NCBI GenBank assembly: GCA_964356335.1
Contig: CAYHHI010000007.1
Coordinates: 1-64,000 of the forward strand
From: CAYHHI01 sp964356335
GTDB lineage: Bacteria; Arandabacterota; Arandabacteria; Arandabacterales; Arandabacteraceae
Length of the DNA stretch: 64,000 bases
Direction of reading: 5' to 3'
The notes under the pieces were generated by a model. The model saw only the letters and a list, made by a program, of their open reading frames with translations, did not search any database and was not told the DNA's origin. Each line of letters begins with the position of its first letter. Position 1 is the stretch's first letter. Below, piece after piece: positions 41,579-50,509 of this stretch. Position numbers and translations under genes: made by a program.

Positions 41579-43201
41579 ATGAAAAGGCCTAAAGGTTATT
41601 TTTGTCTTGTCCTGCATGCTCATCTACCTTTTGTCAGGCACCCTGAATACCCGGAGTTCCTCGAGGAAGACTGGCTATTTGAGGCCATTACAGAGACTTA
41701 CATGCCTCTCTTAAAGATATTTGAGAAGCTTGAGGAAGACTCAGTCCCCTACAGGGTGACGATCTCGATGAGCCCGCCGTTGGTCTCTCTCCTCAATGAC
41801 TGGATGCTCCAGGAGCGTTACCTCAAGCGCCTCGAGAAACTCACGGAGCTTGCCTCCAAGGAAGTCGATCGGACCAGGTGGGACGCCAGGATGAACCGGC
41901 TCGCTCTCATGTACTACTGGTTTTTCGAGAACACCCGGAAGACCTATGTCGACAAATACTCCAGGGATCTCGTGTCGGTTTTCCGAAGACTCAACGATAC
42001 CGGCCACGTGGAACTCACAACCTGTGGGGCAACTCACGGCTACCTTCCTATGATTGCCGTAAACCGCAATGCGGTGCGAGCCCAGGTTGAGGTTGCGTGC
42101 CAGTATCACCAGCGAAACTTCGGGCATCGGCCCGCGGGCATCTGGCTTCCCGAATGCGGCTATGAGCCAGGTATTGACACAATCCTCAAAGAATCCGGGA
42201 TCAAGTTCTTCTTCACCGACACCCACGGCATCCTTCATGCGAGCCCGCGGCCCAGGTATGGCATCTTCGCACCCATCTATTGTCCCTCCGGCGTGGCTGC
42301 TTTCGGCCGCGACATGGATTCATCGAAGCAGGTGTGGAGCGCCCAGGAAGGCTATCCCGGCGATTACTACTACAGGGACTTCTATAGAGATGTAGGTTTC
42401 GATCTTGACTACGATTACGTTAAGTCTTACCTGCATGGCGGCGGGAGCAGAGTATATACGGGAATCAAGTACTACAGGATAACCGGCCGCGGCGATCACA
42501 AGGAACCTTATGAGCCTGACGTCGCCCGCGAGAAAGCAGCAACCCATGCGGGCAACTTCATGTTCAACAGGGAGAAGCAGGTAGAGTACCTGTACGATTT
42601 CCTGAAGAAGGAGCCTATCATCATTGCGCCTTACGACGCGGAGCTCTTCGGCCACTGGTGGTTCGAAGGTCCGCAGTGGATTGATTTTCTGATGAGAAAG
42701 TGCGCTTATGATCAGAACGTGTTTGCGCCGGTGACCCCATCGGAATACCTTGCCAAGCATCCACGGAATCAGGTCGCGACGCCTTCGCTTTCAAGCTGGG
42801 GGTGGAAGGGATATAACGAGGTCTGGCTTGAAGGCTCCAACGACTGGATCTATCGGCACCTTCATTGGGCCGCGGACAGGATGGTGGAGATGGCCAATGA
42901 CGGCGATTGCGGTGACCCTGTGAGGGCCCGTGCCCTGAAGCAGGCGGCACGCGAACTCCTGCTTGCCCAGAGCAGCGACTGGGCATTCATAATGAAGACG
43001 GGTACGGCGGTTGCCTATGCCGTCAAGCGGACCAAGGATCACATCGGCAGGTTCAAGAAGATCTACGAGGATATAAAACATGGGACCATTGACATAGATT
43101 GGCTAAGCGGTGTGGAAGCCAGGGACAGTATTTTCCCCGAGCTGGACTACCGGATTTATGCAGACCAGTATGCTCCGATCGCAACTCGATCAAGAGGCTA
43201 G
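41579..43201 (+). CDS. GH57 1,4-alpha-glucan branching enzyme
   Basis: A 540-residue glycoside hydrolase family 57 protein with the DUF1957 C-terminal region. The N-terminus has F-C-L-V-L-H-A-H-L-P-F-V (family region 1). The nucleophile Glu is in G-I-W-L-P-E-C-G-Y (about residue 189) and the acid/base Asp in A-P-Y-D-A-E-L-F-G-H-W-W. The D-A-E-x-F-G-H-W-W block is typical of branching rather than amylase members. It would introduce alpha-1,6 branches into glycogen. It follows the DUF4912 gene in the same operon and precedes a large activase gene. Confidence 0.9.
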   Translation: MKRPKGYFCLVLHAHLPFVRHPEYPEFLEEDWLFEAITETYMPLLKIFEKLEEDSVPYRVTISMSPPLVSLLNDWMLQERYLKRLEKLTELASKEVDRTRWDARMNRLALMYYWFFENTRKTYVDKYSRDLVSVFRRLNDTGHVELTTCGATHGYLPMIAVNRNAVRAQVEVACQYHQRNFGHRPAGIWLPECGYEPGIDTILKESGIKFFFTDTHGILHASPRPRYGIFAPIYCPSGVAAFGRDMDSSKQVWSAQEGYPGDYYYRDFYRDVGFDLDYDYVKSYLHGGGSRVYTGIKYYRITGRGDHKEPYEPDVAREKAATHAGNFMFNREKQVEYLYDFLKKEPIIIAPYDAELFGHWWFEGPQWIDFLMRKCAYDQNVFAPVTPSEYLAKHPRNQVATPSLSSWGWKGYNEVWLEGSNDWIYRHLHWAADRMVEMANDGDCGDPVRARALKQAARELLLAQSSDWAFIMKTGTAVAYAVKRTKDHIGRFKKIYEDIKHGTIDIDWLSGVEARDSIFPELDYRIYADQYAPIATRSRG

Positions 43202-43218
43202 TGAGGAGGTCGCTATTA

Positions 43219-46200
43219 ATGTCGGAAGCAAGGCGAAAGGCATCGATCGAGATAAAGGACACCAATCACGGGAGCCGGCGATATGTGCTCGGCCTTGACC
43301 TGGGTTCGGTCAGTCTTAACACGGTTGTGATTTCTACGCGAGGCGAGGCGCTCGAGGAGCACTACACGAGAACCAAAGGCCTCCCGATGGAAACCGCGCT
43401 CTCGGTCTTGAAGGACCTTTTTCAACGTTATCCTGCCGATAGCTTCAAGTCTGTTGCAGTGACCGGCTCTGGCGGGAAGATCCTCTGGGGCCTGTTGGAT
43501 GCCTTCTTCGTCAACGAGATCATTTCTCAGGCAAAGGCAATGGAGAAGCTCCACCCCGACGTGAGGACCGTTATCGAGATAGGCGGTGAGGACTCCAAGC
43601 TGATTCTCCTGGAGTATGACAGAGAGCTCGGAGCAACCGTTATCAAGGACTTCGCGATGAACACCATCTGCGCTGCCGGCACGGGATCGTTTCTCGACCA
43701 GCAGGCAAGCCGCCTCGAAGTGGGTATCGAGGAATTCGGTGAGATGGCCCTGAAGTCCAAGAACCCGCCGAGAATCGCCGGCAGGTGCAGCGTGTTCGCA
43801 AAAACCGATATGATCCATCTCCAGCAGGAGGCGACTCCCGACTACGACATCGTCGCTGGGCTCTGCTTCGCGATGGCAAGGAACTTCAAGAGTAACATAG
43901 CTAAGGGCAAGCAGTTCACGAAGCCCGTCTCCTTCCAGGGTGGTGTCGCCGCCAACAAGGGCATGGTGAGAGCATTTGAAGAGGTGCTCGAGATGGAGAG
44001 GGGCGAGTTGGTTATCCCCGGGCATTTTGCCTCCATGGGTGCCATCGGAGCCGGTCTCACCGTCCTTGCCAAAGGCCTTGAAATTGAGAAGACCCTTTCG
44101 CTCGAGAAGCTCGAGGAGTACATCCGCTACCATGCAGGCCAGGAAGAGGGCCTTGCGAAGCTTTCGCTTGAAGACGAGCGGCTCTACAGGCACAGGTGCC
44201 GCAGATCAGTCTATGTTCCCGCTGACAAGACAAAGAAGGTACGCACTTATCTCGGCATAGACGTGGGCTCCATAAGCACGAACGTGGTCGCAATCGACGA
44301 AGAGAAGAGGATGCTCGCACGGCGCTACCTCATGACGGCCGGACGTCCGATCGAAGCCGTGAGACAAGGCCTTGAGGAAGTGGGTGCGGAGATCGCAGAT
44401 TACGTTGAGGTTTGCGGGGTATGCACCACAGGCTCGGGGCGGTATCTCACAGGGGACTTTGTCGGCGCAGATATCGTCAGGAACGAGATAACCTGCCAGG
44501 CCAAGGGTGCCGTGGACATAGACCCACGGGTTGATACCATTTTTGAGATCGGCGGCCAGGACTCGAAGTACGTGAGTCTGGAGAATGGCGCGGTGGTTGA
44601 CTTCGAGATGAACAAGGTCTGTGCCGCAGGCACGGGCTCCTTCCTCGAAGAGCAGGCAGAGAAGCTCAACATAAAGATCGAAGAAGAATTCGGCGAGCGC
44701 GCCCTGAGCGCGCCGAACCCCGTGAGACTAGGCGAGCGCTGCACGGTGTTCATGGAATCCGATCTTGTCCACCACCAGCAGAAGGGCGCAGAGCGCGATA
44801 ATCTCATAGCGGGCTTGAGCTATTCGATTGTGGCGAACTACCTCAACAAGGTGGTCGCCACCAAGCGCGTTGGGAACCACATCTTCTTCCAGGGTGGTGT
44901 GGCTGCCAATGACGGTGTGGTTGCAGCTTTCGAGCGAGTCACAGGGAAGCGAATAACCGTACCTGAACACCATGACGTCACCGGCGCGATAGGCGCCGCG
45001 GTCCTCGCCCTTGAAGCCAACAAGGGCAAGAAGAGCACGTTCAAGGGATTCGACCTGAGCAAGAAGAAATACGAGATCTCCAGTTTCGAGTGCAAAGACT
45101 GCCCCAACATGTGCGAGATCAGAAAGGTTCTCATGGAGGGGGAGAAGCCGCTTTATTACGGTTCCAGGTGTGAGAAGTACGATGTCGAAAAGAAGCAGTC
45201 CAAAGCCAAGGACGTTCCCGATCTCTTTGCCGAGAGGGAGAAGTACCTCACCAGGCTCTACGTCGAGCCTGGGCCTGGTGTAAAGCCCGACCCGCGGAGG
45301 ATTGGCATCCCCCGAAGTCTGCTTTTTCACGAGACCTTCCCCATGTGGCATGCGTTCTTCAAGAACCTCGGCTTTGACGTGGTGCTCTCTGAAAAGACCA
45401 ATAAGAAGATAATCCACGCAGGCATAGAAACGGTTCCGGCTGAGACTTGCTTCCCTGTCAAGGTTGCGCACGGGCACATTCTGAATCTCATGGAGAAGAA
45501 GATCGACTACATGTTCCTGCCAAGTATCATAAATCTGCGTAAGCGGAGTCCCCTGATAGAACAGAGCTTTGCCTGCCCGTATGTCCAGACGATCCCTTAC
45601 TTCGCGAGCGCAGCATTCGACTTTGAGAAGGCCGGGATCAAGCTCCTTAAGCCTTATGTCTACTTGGCCCGGGGCAAGAAGGCAGTGGTCAAGTGTCTCC
45701 GCGGCCTCGGGCGCGAGTTGGGAAAGAGCCCGGGCCAGATCACGAAGGCCGTGGAAGCGGCCTTCGAAGCCCAGGACAGATACTACGAAGCTCTGAGAAA
45801 ACGCGGGGAGGAGGTACTCGCGGGGCTCGGTCAAGACGGCAGGGCCTTCGTGATTGTGAGCCGGCCCTATAACGGCTGTGACAGCGGCATCAATCTCGAG
45901 CTTCCGAAGAAACTGAGAGACCTGGGGGCGTTGCCGATGCCGATGGATTATCTGCCGATTGACTCGGTGAACCTCTCCAAGGAATGGGAGAACATGTACT
46001 GGCGGTATGGTCAGAAGATAATGGCAGCGGCAGAGATAATAAGAAAAGACAAGCGCCTGTTTGCGCTATACATCACCAACTTCGGCTGCGGCCCTGACTC
46101 CTTCATAACTAGGTTCTTCAGAGAGAAAATGGGCGGCAAGCCCTATCTCCAGATCGAAATCGATGAGCATAGTGCGGACGTGGGCGCAATAACAAGATGC

Positions 46201-47526
46201 GAGGCTTTCCTGGATAGCCTTGAGCATGCGCGCATAGTCGAGGTCCAGAAGGATGTGATGATGGCGGATGACTCTGACCGCCTGTCCGGGGTCGGCGTTC
46301 GCCGGGATCGGAAGCTCTATATCCCCAGCATGTCGCCACACGCCTATCCTTTTGCCGCCGCCTTCACACGTGCCGGGATTGAAGCAGAGGTGCTGCCTGA
46401 GTCTGACGCGAAGACCCTCGAATACGGCAGAAGATTCACATCCGGCAAGGAATGCTACCCGTGTATCGTCACGACAGGCGATATGGTGAAGAAAGCGATG
46501 GAACCCGGGTTTGATCCGGATCGCTCGGCCTTCTTCATGCCATCAGGGAGCGGCCCTTGCCGCTTCGGTCAGTACAATAAGCTCCAGAGGCTTGTCCTAA
46601 AACAGCTGGGTCTCGGGCGGGTGCCCATAATATCTCCCAACCAGGGAAGGGAGTTCTACAACGAACTAGGTGAGGTCGCGAGCAACTTTGACAGGATCGC
46701 CTGGCGAGGCCTCCTGGCAGCGGACTTCCTGGAGAAGATGCTCCACGAACGCCGGCCTTACGAGAAGACCAAGGGCGAGACCGATAAGGCTTTCTGGGAT
46801 GGTATCAACAGGATATGCCGGGCCATACTCAAGGATGAGAACATCTTTTGTGCCCTCGGTGAGTGCAGAGACAGCATGCTCCAGGTACCCATTGACAAGG
46901 GCGAGCAGAGGCCTCTGATCGGCATCGTGGGCGAGGTTTTCGTGCGCTGCAACCGGTTCTCTAACGACAATATCGTCGTCGAGATCGAGCGACTCGGGGG
47001 CGAGGCGTGGGTCCCGCCATTCACAGAGTGGATTCTCTACACCAACTTCACGCGCAAGCGCGGCAATCTTGTCGGCAAAGATTACAAGTCCTATCTCATA
47101 ACGGTGCTCAAGGACAAGATCCAGAAGAAAGACGAGCACAAGATGGCGGAGATCTTCGAAGGCGTCATCAAGAACCTCCATGAGCCTTCGACCGAAGATG
47201 TCATTAAGCTCAGCCTTCCTTATATCCATGATAGTTTCGAAGGCGAGGCAGTCTTAAGCATAGGCAAGGCCATCGATTTCGTGAGCAAGGGCGCAAGCGG
47301 CATCATCAACGTCATGCCCTTCACCTGCATGCCCGGGACGGTTGTGACCGGCGTGATGAAGAAGGTGAGACAGGATCTTGACAATGTGCCGTTTCTCACG
47401 ATGGCCTACGACGGGCTTGAACAGACCAACACCCTGACCAGACTTGAAGCCTTCATGCATCAAGCCATTCAGTTCAGCCTCTCGAGGAGAGTGAGATCCA
47501 GAGAGCCCGCCAGGGTCGTTGCCTAA
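43219..47526 (+). CDS. Tandem BadF/BcrA-type ATPase with DUF2229 and HgdB-like regions (acyl-CoA dehydratase activase-related)
   Basis: A 1435-residue protein. Two ASKHA ATPase domains lie in tandem (about 20-325 and 350-640). Each has G-L-D-L-G-S or G-I-D-V-G-S, an E-I-G-G-x-D-S-K, a C-A-A-G-T-G-S-F and an R-C-x-V-F block, so both keep the two cysteines that ligate the bridging 4Fe-4S cluster in HgdC-type archerases. A C-K-D-C-x3-C cluster and a DUF2229 region follow (G-I-P-R-S-L-L-F-H). The last 500 residues resemble the HgdB/HgdA subunit family (K-E-C-Y-P-C). Such proteins drive ATP-dependent low-potential electron transfer. Start ATG 43219 has GAGGAGG upstream. No partner dehydratase is adjacent. 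Confidence 0.85.
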   Translation: MSEARRKASIEIKDTNHGSRRYVLGLDLGSVSLNTVVISTRGEALEEHYTRTKGLPMETALSVLKDLFQRYPADSFKSVAVTGSGGKILWGLLDAFFVNEIISQAKAMEKLHPDVRTVIEIGGEDSKLILLEYDRELGATVIKDFAMNTICAAGTGSFLDQQASRLEVGIEEFGEMALKSKNPPRIAGRCSVFAKTDMIHLQQEATPDYDIVAGLCFAMARNFKSNIAKGKQFTKPVSFQGGVAANKGMVRAFEEVLEMERGELVIPGHFASMGAIGAGLTVLAKGLEIEKTLSLEKLEEYIRYHAGQEEGLAKLSLEDERLYRHRCRRSVYVPADKTKKVRTYLGIDVGSISTNVVAIDEEKRMLARRYLMTAGRPIEAVRQGLEEVGAEIADYVEVCGVCTTGSGRYLTGDFVGADIVRNEITCQAKGAVDIDPRVDTIFEIGGQDSKYVSLENGAVVDFEMNKVCAAGTGSFLEEQAEKLNIKIEEEFGERALSAPNPVRLGERCTVFMESDLVHHQQKGAERDNLIAGLSYSIVANYLNKVVATKRVGNHIFFQGGVAANDGVVAAFERVTGKRITVPEHHDVTGAIGAAVLALEANKGKKSTFKGFDLSKKKYEISSFECKDCPNMCEIRKVLMEGEKPLYYGSRCEKYDVEKKQSKAKDVPDLFAEREKYLTRLYVEPGPGVKPDPRRIGIPRSLLFHETFPMWHAFFKNLGFDVVLSEKTNKKIIHAGIETVPAETCFPVKVAHGHILNLMEKKIDYMFLPSIINLRKRSPLIEQSFACPYVQTIPYFASAAFDFEKAGIKLLKPYVYLARGKKAVVKCLRGLGRELGKSPGQITKAVEAAFEAQDRYYEALRKRGEEVLAGLGQDGRAFVIVSRPYNGCDSGINLELPKKLRDLGALPMPMDYLPIDSVNLSKEWENMYWRYGQKIMAAAEIIRKDKRLFALYITNFGCGPDSFITRFFREKMGGKPYLQIEIDEHSADVGAITRCEAFLDSLEHARIVEVQKDVMMADDSDRLSGVGVRRDRKLYIPSMSPHAYPFAAAFTRAGIEAEVLPESDAKTLEYGRRFTSGKECYPCIVTTGDMVKKAMEPGFDPDRSAFFMPSGSGPCRFGQYNKLQRLVLKQLGLGRVPIISPNQGREFYNELGEVASNFDRIAWRGLLAADFLEKMLHERRPYEKTKGETDKAFWDGINRICRAILKDENIFCALGECRDSMLQVPIDKGEQRPLIGIVGEVFVRCNRFSNDNIVVEIERLGGEAWVPPFTEWILYTNFTRKRGNLVGKDYKSYLITVLKDKIQKKDEHKMAEIFEGVIKNLHEPSTEDVIKLSLPYIHDSFEGEAVLSIGKAIDFVSKGASGIINVMPFTCMPGTVVTGVMKKVRQDLDNVPFLTMAYDGLEQTNTLTRLEAFMHQAIQFSLSRRVRSREPARVVA

Positions 47527-47684
47527 AACCCTCTGAGATCATTCGGAGAATTGAACCCCTTGGGGAGCTGCAATTTGCATCCAGCCGGTGCATTTTGCAA
47601 TTCCTGCGCGTCTTTTGAAGTCTCTGCCGCCTACATTATATCCCCTAAGCGGTTACCTGCAAACAAATTGGACCTGTCTGCCCG

Positions 47685-47700
47685 TGGCACGCAGGTTGCA
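47685..47700 (+). promoter_or_regulatory. Sigma-54 promoter upstream of the GalT-family gene
   Basis: TGGCACGCAGGTTGCA matches the -24/-12 consensus TGGCACG-N4-TTGCA at every fixed base, with exactly 10 bases between GG and GC. Transcription would start near 47711, placing the GGGAGG ribosome site (47713-47718) almost at the 5' end and the TTG start at 47726. No enhancer-binding regulator gene is visible in the window. Confidence 0.6.
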
Positions 47701-47725
47701 TTTTGTCCGGGCGGGAGGATCACGC

Positions 47726-48718
47726 TTGACTGAACTGAGGAGACATCCACTCTCAAGCGACTGGGTCGTGATCTGCCCGGACAAGAGCGGCTTTCCTGTC
47801 GACACTGCCGGGGATGCCTGCGCGTACTGTCCAGGCAGAGAGGACATGACAGGCAAGGAAATATATCGCCTTAACGGTCACGCCGGCTCCGGGAATTCCG
47901 CCTGGAGCCTGCGCGTGGTGGCCGGCTCGCCTCCCCTCTTTCATATTGAGGGTGAGTTTGGTCGTAAGGGGGTCGGCATCTGTGACATGATGGAGGCCGT
48001 AGGCGCGCATGAGATACTGATCGAGAGCCCGGCACACGACACCGAATTCGAAGATCTCGATCAGATTCAGATTGTTACAATTCTCGAGACGATCCGCCTG
48101 CGTGCCCGTGACCTTCGCAACGACACAAGACTGAAGCACATCCTACCATTCAAGGTTCGCACCCTCCATCCAGGCCAGTCCACCTTGCATCCGAGGTGGC
48201 ACATAGTCTCGGCGCCGTTCGTTCCCGGCCTGATAAAACATGAGCTCAACGCATCGCGGAAGTACTTCACCTTCAAGGAGCGGTGCGTTTTCTGCGACTA
48301 CATGGTTCAAGAGAAAAAGACCGGATCCAGGATAATCTGTGAAGACACCCACATGATCGCGATATCTCCTTATGCGGCCCGCGTCCCCTTTGAGATCTGG
48401 GTGCTTCCCTTGAGGCACTCACCTGATTTCGAGACCATATCCCACGATGAGATAGCGAGCCTTGCAAGGATTTTGAAACGACTCACTGCGAGCACGGGAA
48501 AGCTGGCCGATTCCTCCGGTTATATCGTGACGCTTCACACCGCGCCCTTCCGCAGACCGAAGGCGGACTCGTGGAAAACCATTGACCTTGACTACCACTG
48601 GCATGTGGAGATAGACCCCTGCATCAACGTCCTCAACGGCCTCATAGAGAGCGGTGGCTTCCACCTGAACCCCGTCTCCCCCGAGGAGGCAGCGGGTATC
48701 CTCTCGAAGCTCGCGTGA
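47726..48718 (+). CDS. galT: Galactose-1-phosphate uridylyltransferase-family protein with altered active site
   Basis: A 330-residue GalT/HIT-superfamily protein. N-terminal E-L-R-R-H-P-L-S-S-D-W-V-V-I and zinc-type C-A-Y-C are GalT features, as are C-V-F-C-D-Y in the second half and H-W-H-V-E-I near the C-terminus. The first-domain motif that should read H-P-H-x-Q, with the uridylylated central His, here reads L-H-P-R-W-H-I. The nucleophile His is thus replaced by Arg on the natural alignment. It may be a nucleotide-sugar phosphorylase-like relative or catalytically altered. TTG 47726 with GGGAGG upstream gives the family N-terminus; a start at 47588 would add 46 unrelated residues. Glucan genes lie on both sides. 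Confidence 0.78.
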   Translation: MTELRRHPLSSDWVVICPDKSGFPVDTAGDACAYCPGREDMTGKEIYRLNGHAGSGNSAWSLRVVAGSPPLFHIEGEFGRKGVGICDMMEAVGAHEILIESPAHDTEFEDLDQIQIVTILETIRLRARDLRNDTRLKHILPFKVRTLHPGQSTLHPRWHIVSAPFVPGLIKHELNASRKYFTFKERCVFCDYMVQEKKTGSRIICEDTHMIAISPYAARVPFEIWVLPLRHSPDFETISHDEIASLARILKRLTASTGKLADSSGYIVTLHTAPFRRPKADSWKTIDLDYHWHVEIDPCINVLNGLIESGGFHLNPVSPEEAAGILSKLA

Positions 48719-48817
48719 CATAGTTCTCGTATGCCCCAGAGCCGCGTTCCGGATATCAGCCTCACCTTGGCGGGATGGCCTTATGAGCTCGATGCGGAGT
48801 AACCGCTTCAATAATGC

Positions 48818-48845
48818 TTGACTCGTTCCTTATCCTCGCTACAAT
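48818..48845 (+). promoter_or_regulatory. Promoter for the flavin reductase gene and following operon
   Basis: TTGACT (48818-48823), 16 bases, TACAAT (48840-48845), 37 bases before the ATG at 48883. It may also feed the ParA-CBM48 genes, since no clear promoter lies in the 39 bases between 49383 and 49423. Confidence 0.6.
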
Positions 48846-48882
48846 ACTCGGCGGGTCGGGCCAACTTGGTAAGGAGGCTTAG

Positions 48883-49383
48883 ATGGAGGACGTGAGCAAG
48901 GCAACTGGTGAGTTTGCTGAGTCGGTTGCAATCGTTACGGTCAAGAAGGGCGAGACCCTGAACGCGATGACAGCGGCTTGGACAATCCCGGTTTCCCACC
49001 GACCTGCGCTTGTCGTTGTGCACATTGCTCCCCAGCGATACAGCCATGACCTCGTGGTGGAGGCCAAGGAATTCGGCCTGAGCATACTGGCCGACGACCA
49101 GATGGAGCTTGCCCAGCATGCCGGGACCGAATCCGGGCGAAAGGCAGACAAATTCGCATCCGGGCTATTGAGACAGAAGCCTTCAAAGATGATTGGAGCG
49201 CCTGTGCTCGAAGGCTGTGCTGCGACGATCGAGTGCAAACTTGAGAAAGCCGTGGCGATGGGTGACCATACCATATTTGTGGGCAGGGTAGTTGCGATGG
49301 AGACAAACCCCAAGAAGAAGCCCTTGATTCTCCACAGGGGCGTTTACTATAAGATCGGCGAATCAGCGGGAAGATACTATTAG
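48883..49383 (+). CDS. Flavin reductase-like FMN-binding protein
   Basis: A 166-residue protein of the flavin reductase-like domain family. S-V-A-I-V-T-V-K followed by N-A-M-T-A-A-W, then R-Y-S-H-D-L-V and H-R-G-V-Y-Y-K, match the FMN-binding split barrel. Members bind FMN and reduce it or act in small electron transfers. AAGGAGG precedes the ATG. It lies 39 bases before the ParA-CBM48 gene, but no functional link is obvious. Confidence 0.87.
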   Translation: MEDVSKATGEFAESVAIVTVKKGETLNAMTAAWTIPVSHRPALVVVHIAPQRYSHDLVVEAKEFGLSILADDQMELAQHAGTESGRKADKFASGLLRQKPSKMIGAPVLEGCAATIECKLEKAVAMGDHTIFVGRVVAMETNPKKKPLILHRGVYYKIGESAGRYY

Positions 49384-49422
49384 AGGTTCTTGTCAGCCGA
49401 TAGTGGCCGGAGGCGATAGGCT

Positions 49423-50508
49423 ATGAGAACGATGGCGATTGTGAACCAGAAGGGTGGTTGTGGGAAGACGACGACGGCGATAAATCTCTCCGCTTGTCTT
49501 GCGATGAAAACAAGGGGTGTTCTTCTGGTTGACCTTGATCCTCAGGCGCACGCCACGGCAGGATTGGGTCTGGGCCCCAAGGAAATCACGCAGAGCATGT
49601 ACGAGGTTATGCTCGGTGAGTGCAGCCTCGAGAAGATAATACAGGAGGTCAGGCCGTGCTTCGACATCGCTCCATCCAGCATTCTGCTGAGTGCCTTCGA
49701 ACAGAAGCTCGCAGGTATGCCGGGGCGAGAAAATTGCCTGATGGGAGCCCTCCGCTCACTGGTACGCACTTATGATTATATCGTCGTGGATTGTCCGCCC
49801 AGCATAGGTCTTCTCACCTTCAATGCTCTGCGTGCCTGCAACGAGGCCCTGATTCCGATTGAAGGCAGTTTCTTCTCGCTGTGGGGAGTAGGAAGGTTGC
49901 TTGACATGATCGATCTTGTCCGCGAGGAGACTGCGCATGACCTGAGGATGAAGGTCCTCTGCACCATGTATGACGGCAGGACGAAGTTTGCCGCGGAGAT
50001 CGTCGAAGACATCCTGGAGCACTTCAGGGAGCGGACCTACAAGACCCTGATCCATAACAACGTGAAACTGCGGGAAGCGGCGAGCCACGGCATGCCGATA
50101 AGCGACTACGACAAGCAGTCAAGGGGTTTCAAAGAGTATCTTGCCATCGCGGAAGAGGTGATTGGGGAAGAGGAGGAAGTGAAGGTCCAGGAAGCCTTGC
50201 AGGTCGGCCTTCCCGCGCCCCAGAAGGAAGAGTACGGGCCGAGACCCGTGCCCGGAGGGATTCTCTTCACGGTGGAAGCGCCGGGTGCAGCCCGGGTCGA
50301 GCTTGCTGGCGATTTCAACTCCTGGGGTGAGCCCATAGAGATGAATGATGACGACGAGGACGGGATCTGGGTCACGATTGCAAGTTTTGATCCCGGTGTG
50401 TATCAATACAAGTTCGTCATTGATGGCAAGTGGAAACCCGATCCTTCGAATCCGGTGAGAGTGGATGATAGTCACAGCGGGAAGAACTCGGTAGTGGTGG
50501 TGAAGTAG
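49423..50508 (+). CDS. ParA-family ATPase fused to a C-terminal AMPK-beta/CBM48 glycogen-binding domain
   Basis: A 361-residue fusion. Residues 1-250 are a canonical ParA/Soj ATPase: deviant Walker A K-G-G-C-G-K-T-T-T with the signature Lys10, V-D-L-D-P-Q-A (Walker A', 36-42) and I-V-V-D-C-P-P-S (Walker B). A charged linker covers about 250-275. Residues 276-361 read as an AMPK-beta-type carbohydrate-binding module: L-A-G-D-F-N-S-W, G-I-W, Y-Q-Y-K-F-V-I-D-G-K-W, D-P-S-N and a late K-N-S. The residues matching AMPK-beta W100, K126, W133 and N150, which contact glycogen, are all present. ParA proteins move cargo on the nucleoid; here the cargo is predicted to be glycogen. GGAGG lies upstream of the ATG. 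The next gene starts 2 bases after its stop. Confidence 0.9.
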   Translation: MRTMAIVNQKGGCGKTTTAINLSACLAMKTRGVLLVDLDPQAHATAGLGLGPKEITQSMYEVMLGECSLEKIIQEVRPCFDIAPSSILLSAFEQKLAGMPGRENCLMGALRSLVRTYDYIVVDCPPSIGLLTFNALRACNEALIPIEGSFFSLWGVGRLLDMIDLVREETAHDLRMKVLCTMYDGRTKFAAEIVEDILEHFRERTYKTLIHNNVKLREAASHGMPISDYDKQSRGFKEYLAIAEEVIGEEEEVKVQEALQVGLPAPQKEEYGPRPVPGGILFTVEAPGAARVELAGDFNSWGEPIEMNDDDEDGIWVTIASFDPGVYQYKFVIDGKWKPDPSNPVRVDDSHSGKNSVVVVK

Positions 50509-50509
50509 A

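Noticed and set aside
43099..43218. Upstream in-frame start for the tandem activase
   Set aside because: It lies inside the end of the branching enzyme gene in another frame and has no ribosome site; ATG 43219 has a strong one.
43216..44193. Long antisense open frame opposite the first activase domain
   Set aside because: Lies fully inside a well-supported gene on the other strand; long antisense frames are common in GC-rich coding DNA, and its peptide resembles no protein.
44728..45834. Long antisense open frame opposite the second activase domain
   Set aside because: Same reason: shadow of the sense gene, no own ribosome site or family.
47588..47725. N-terminal extension of the GalT-like protein
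   Set aside because: The 46 residues look unlike GalT and cover the sigma-54 promoter; the TTG at 47726 has a good ribosome site and the family N-terminus.
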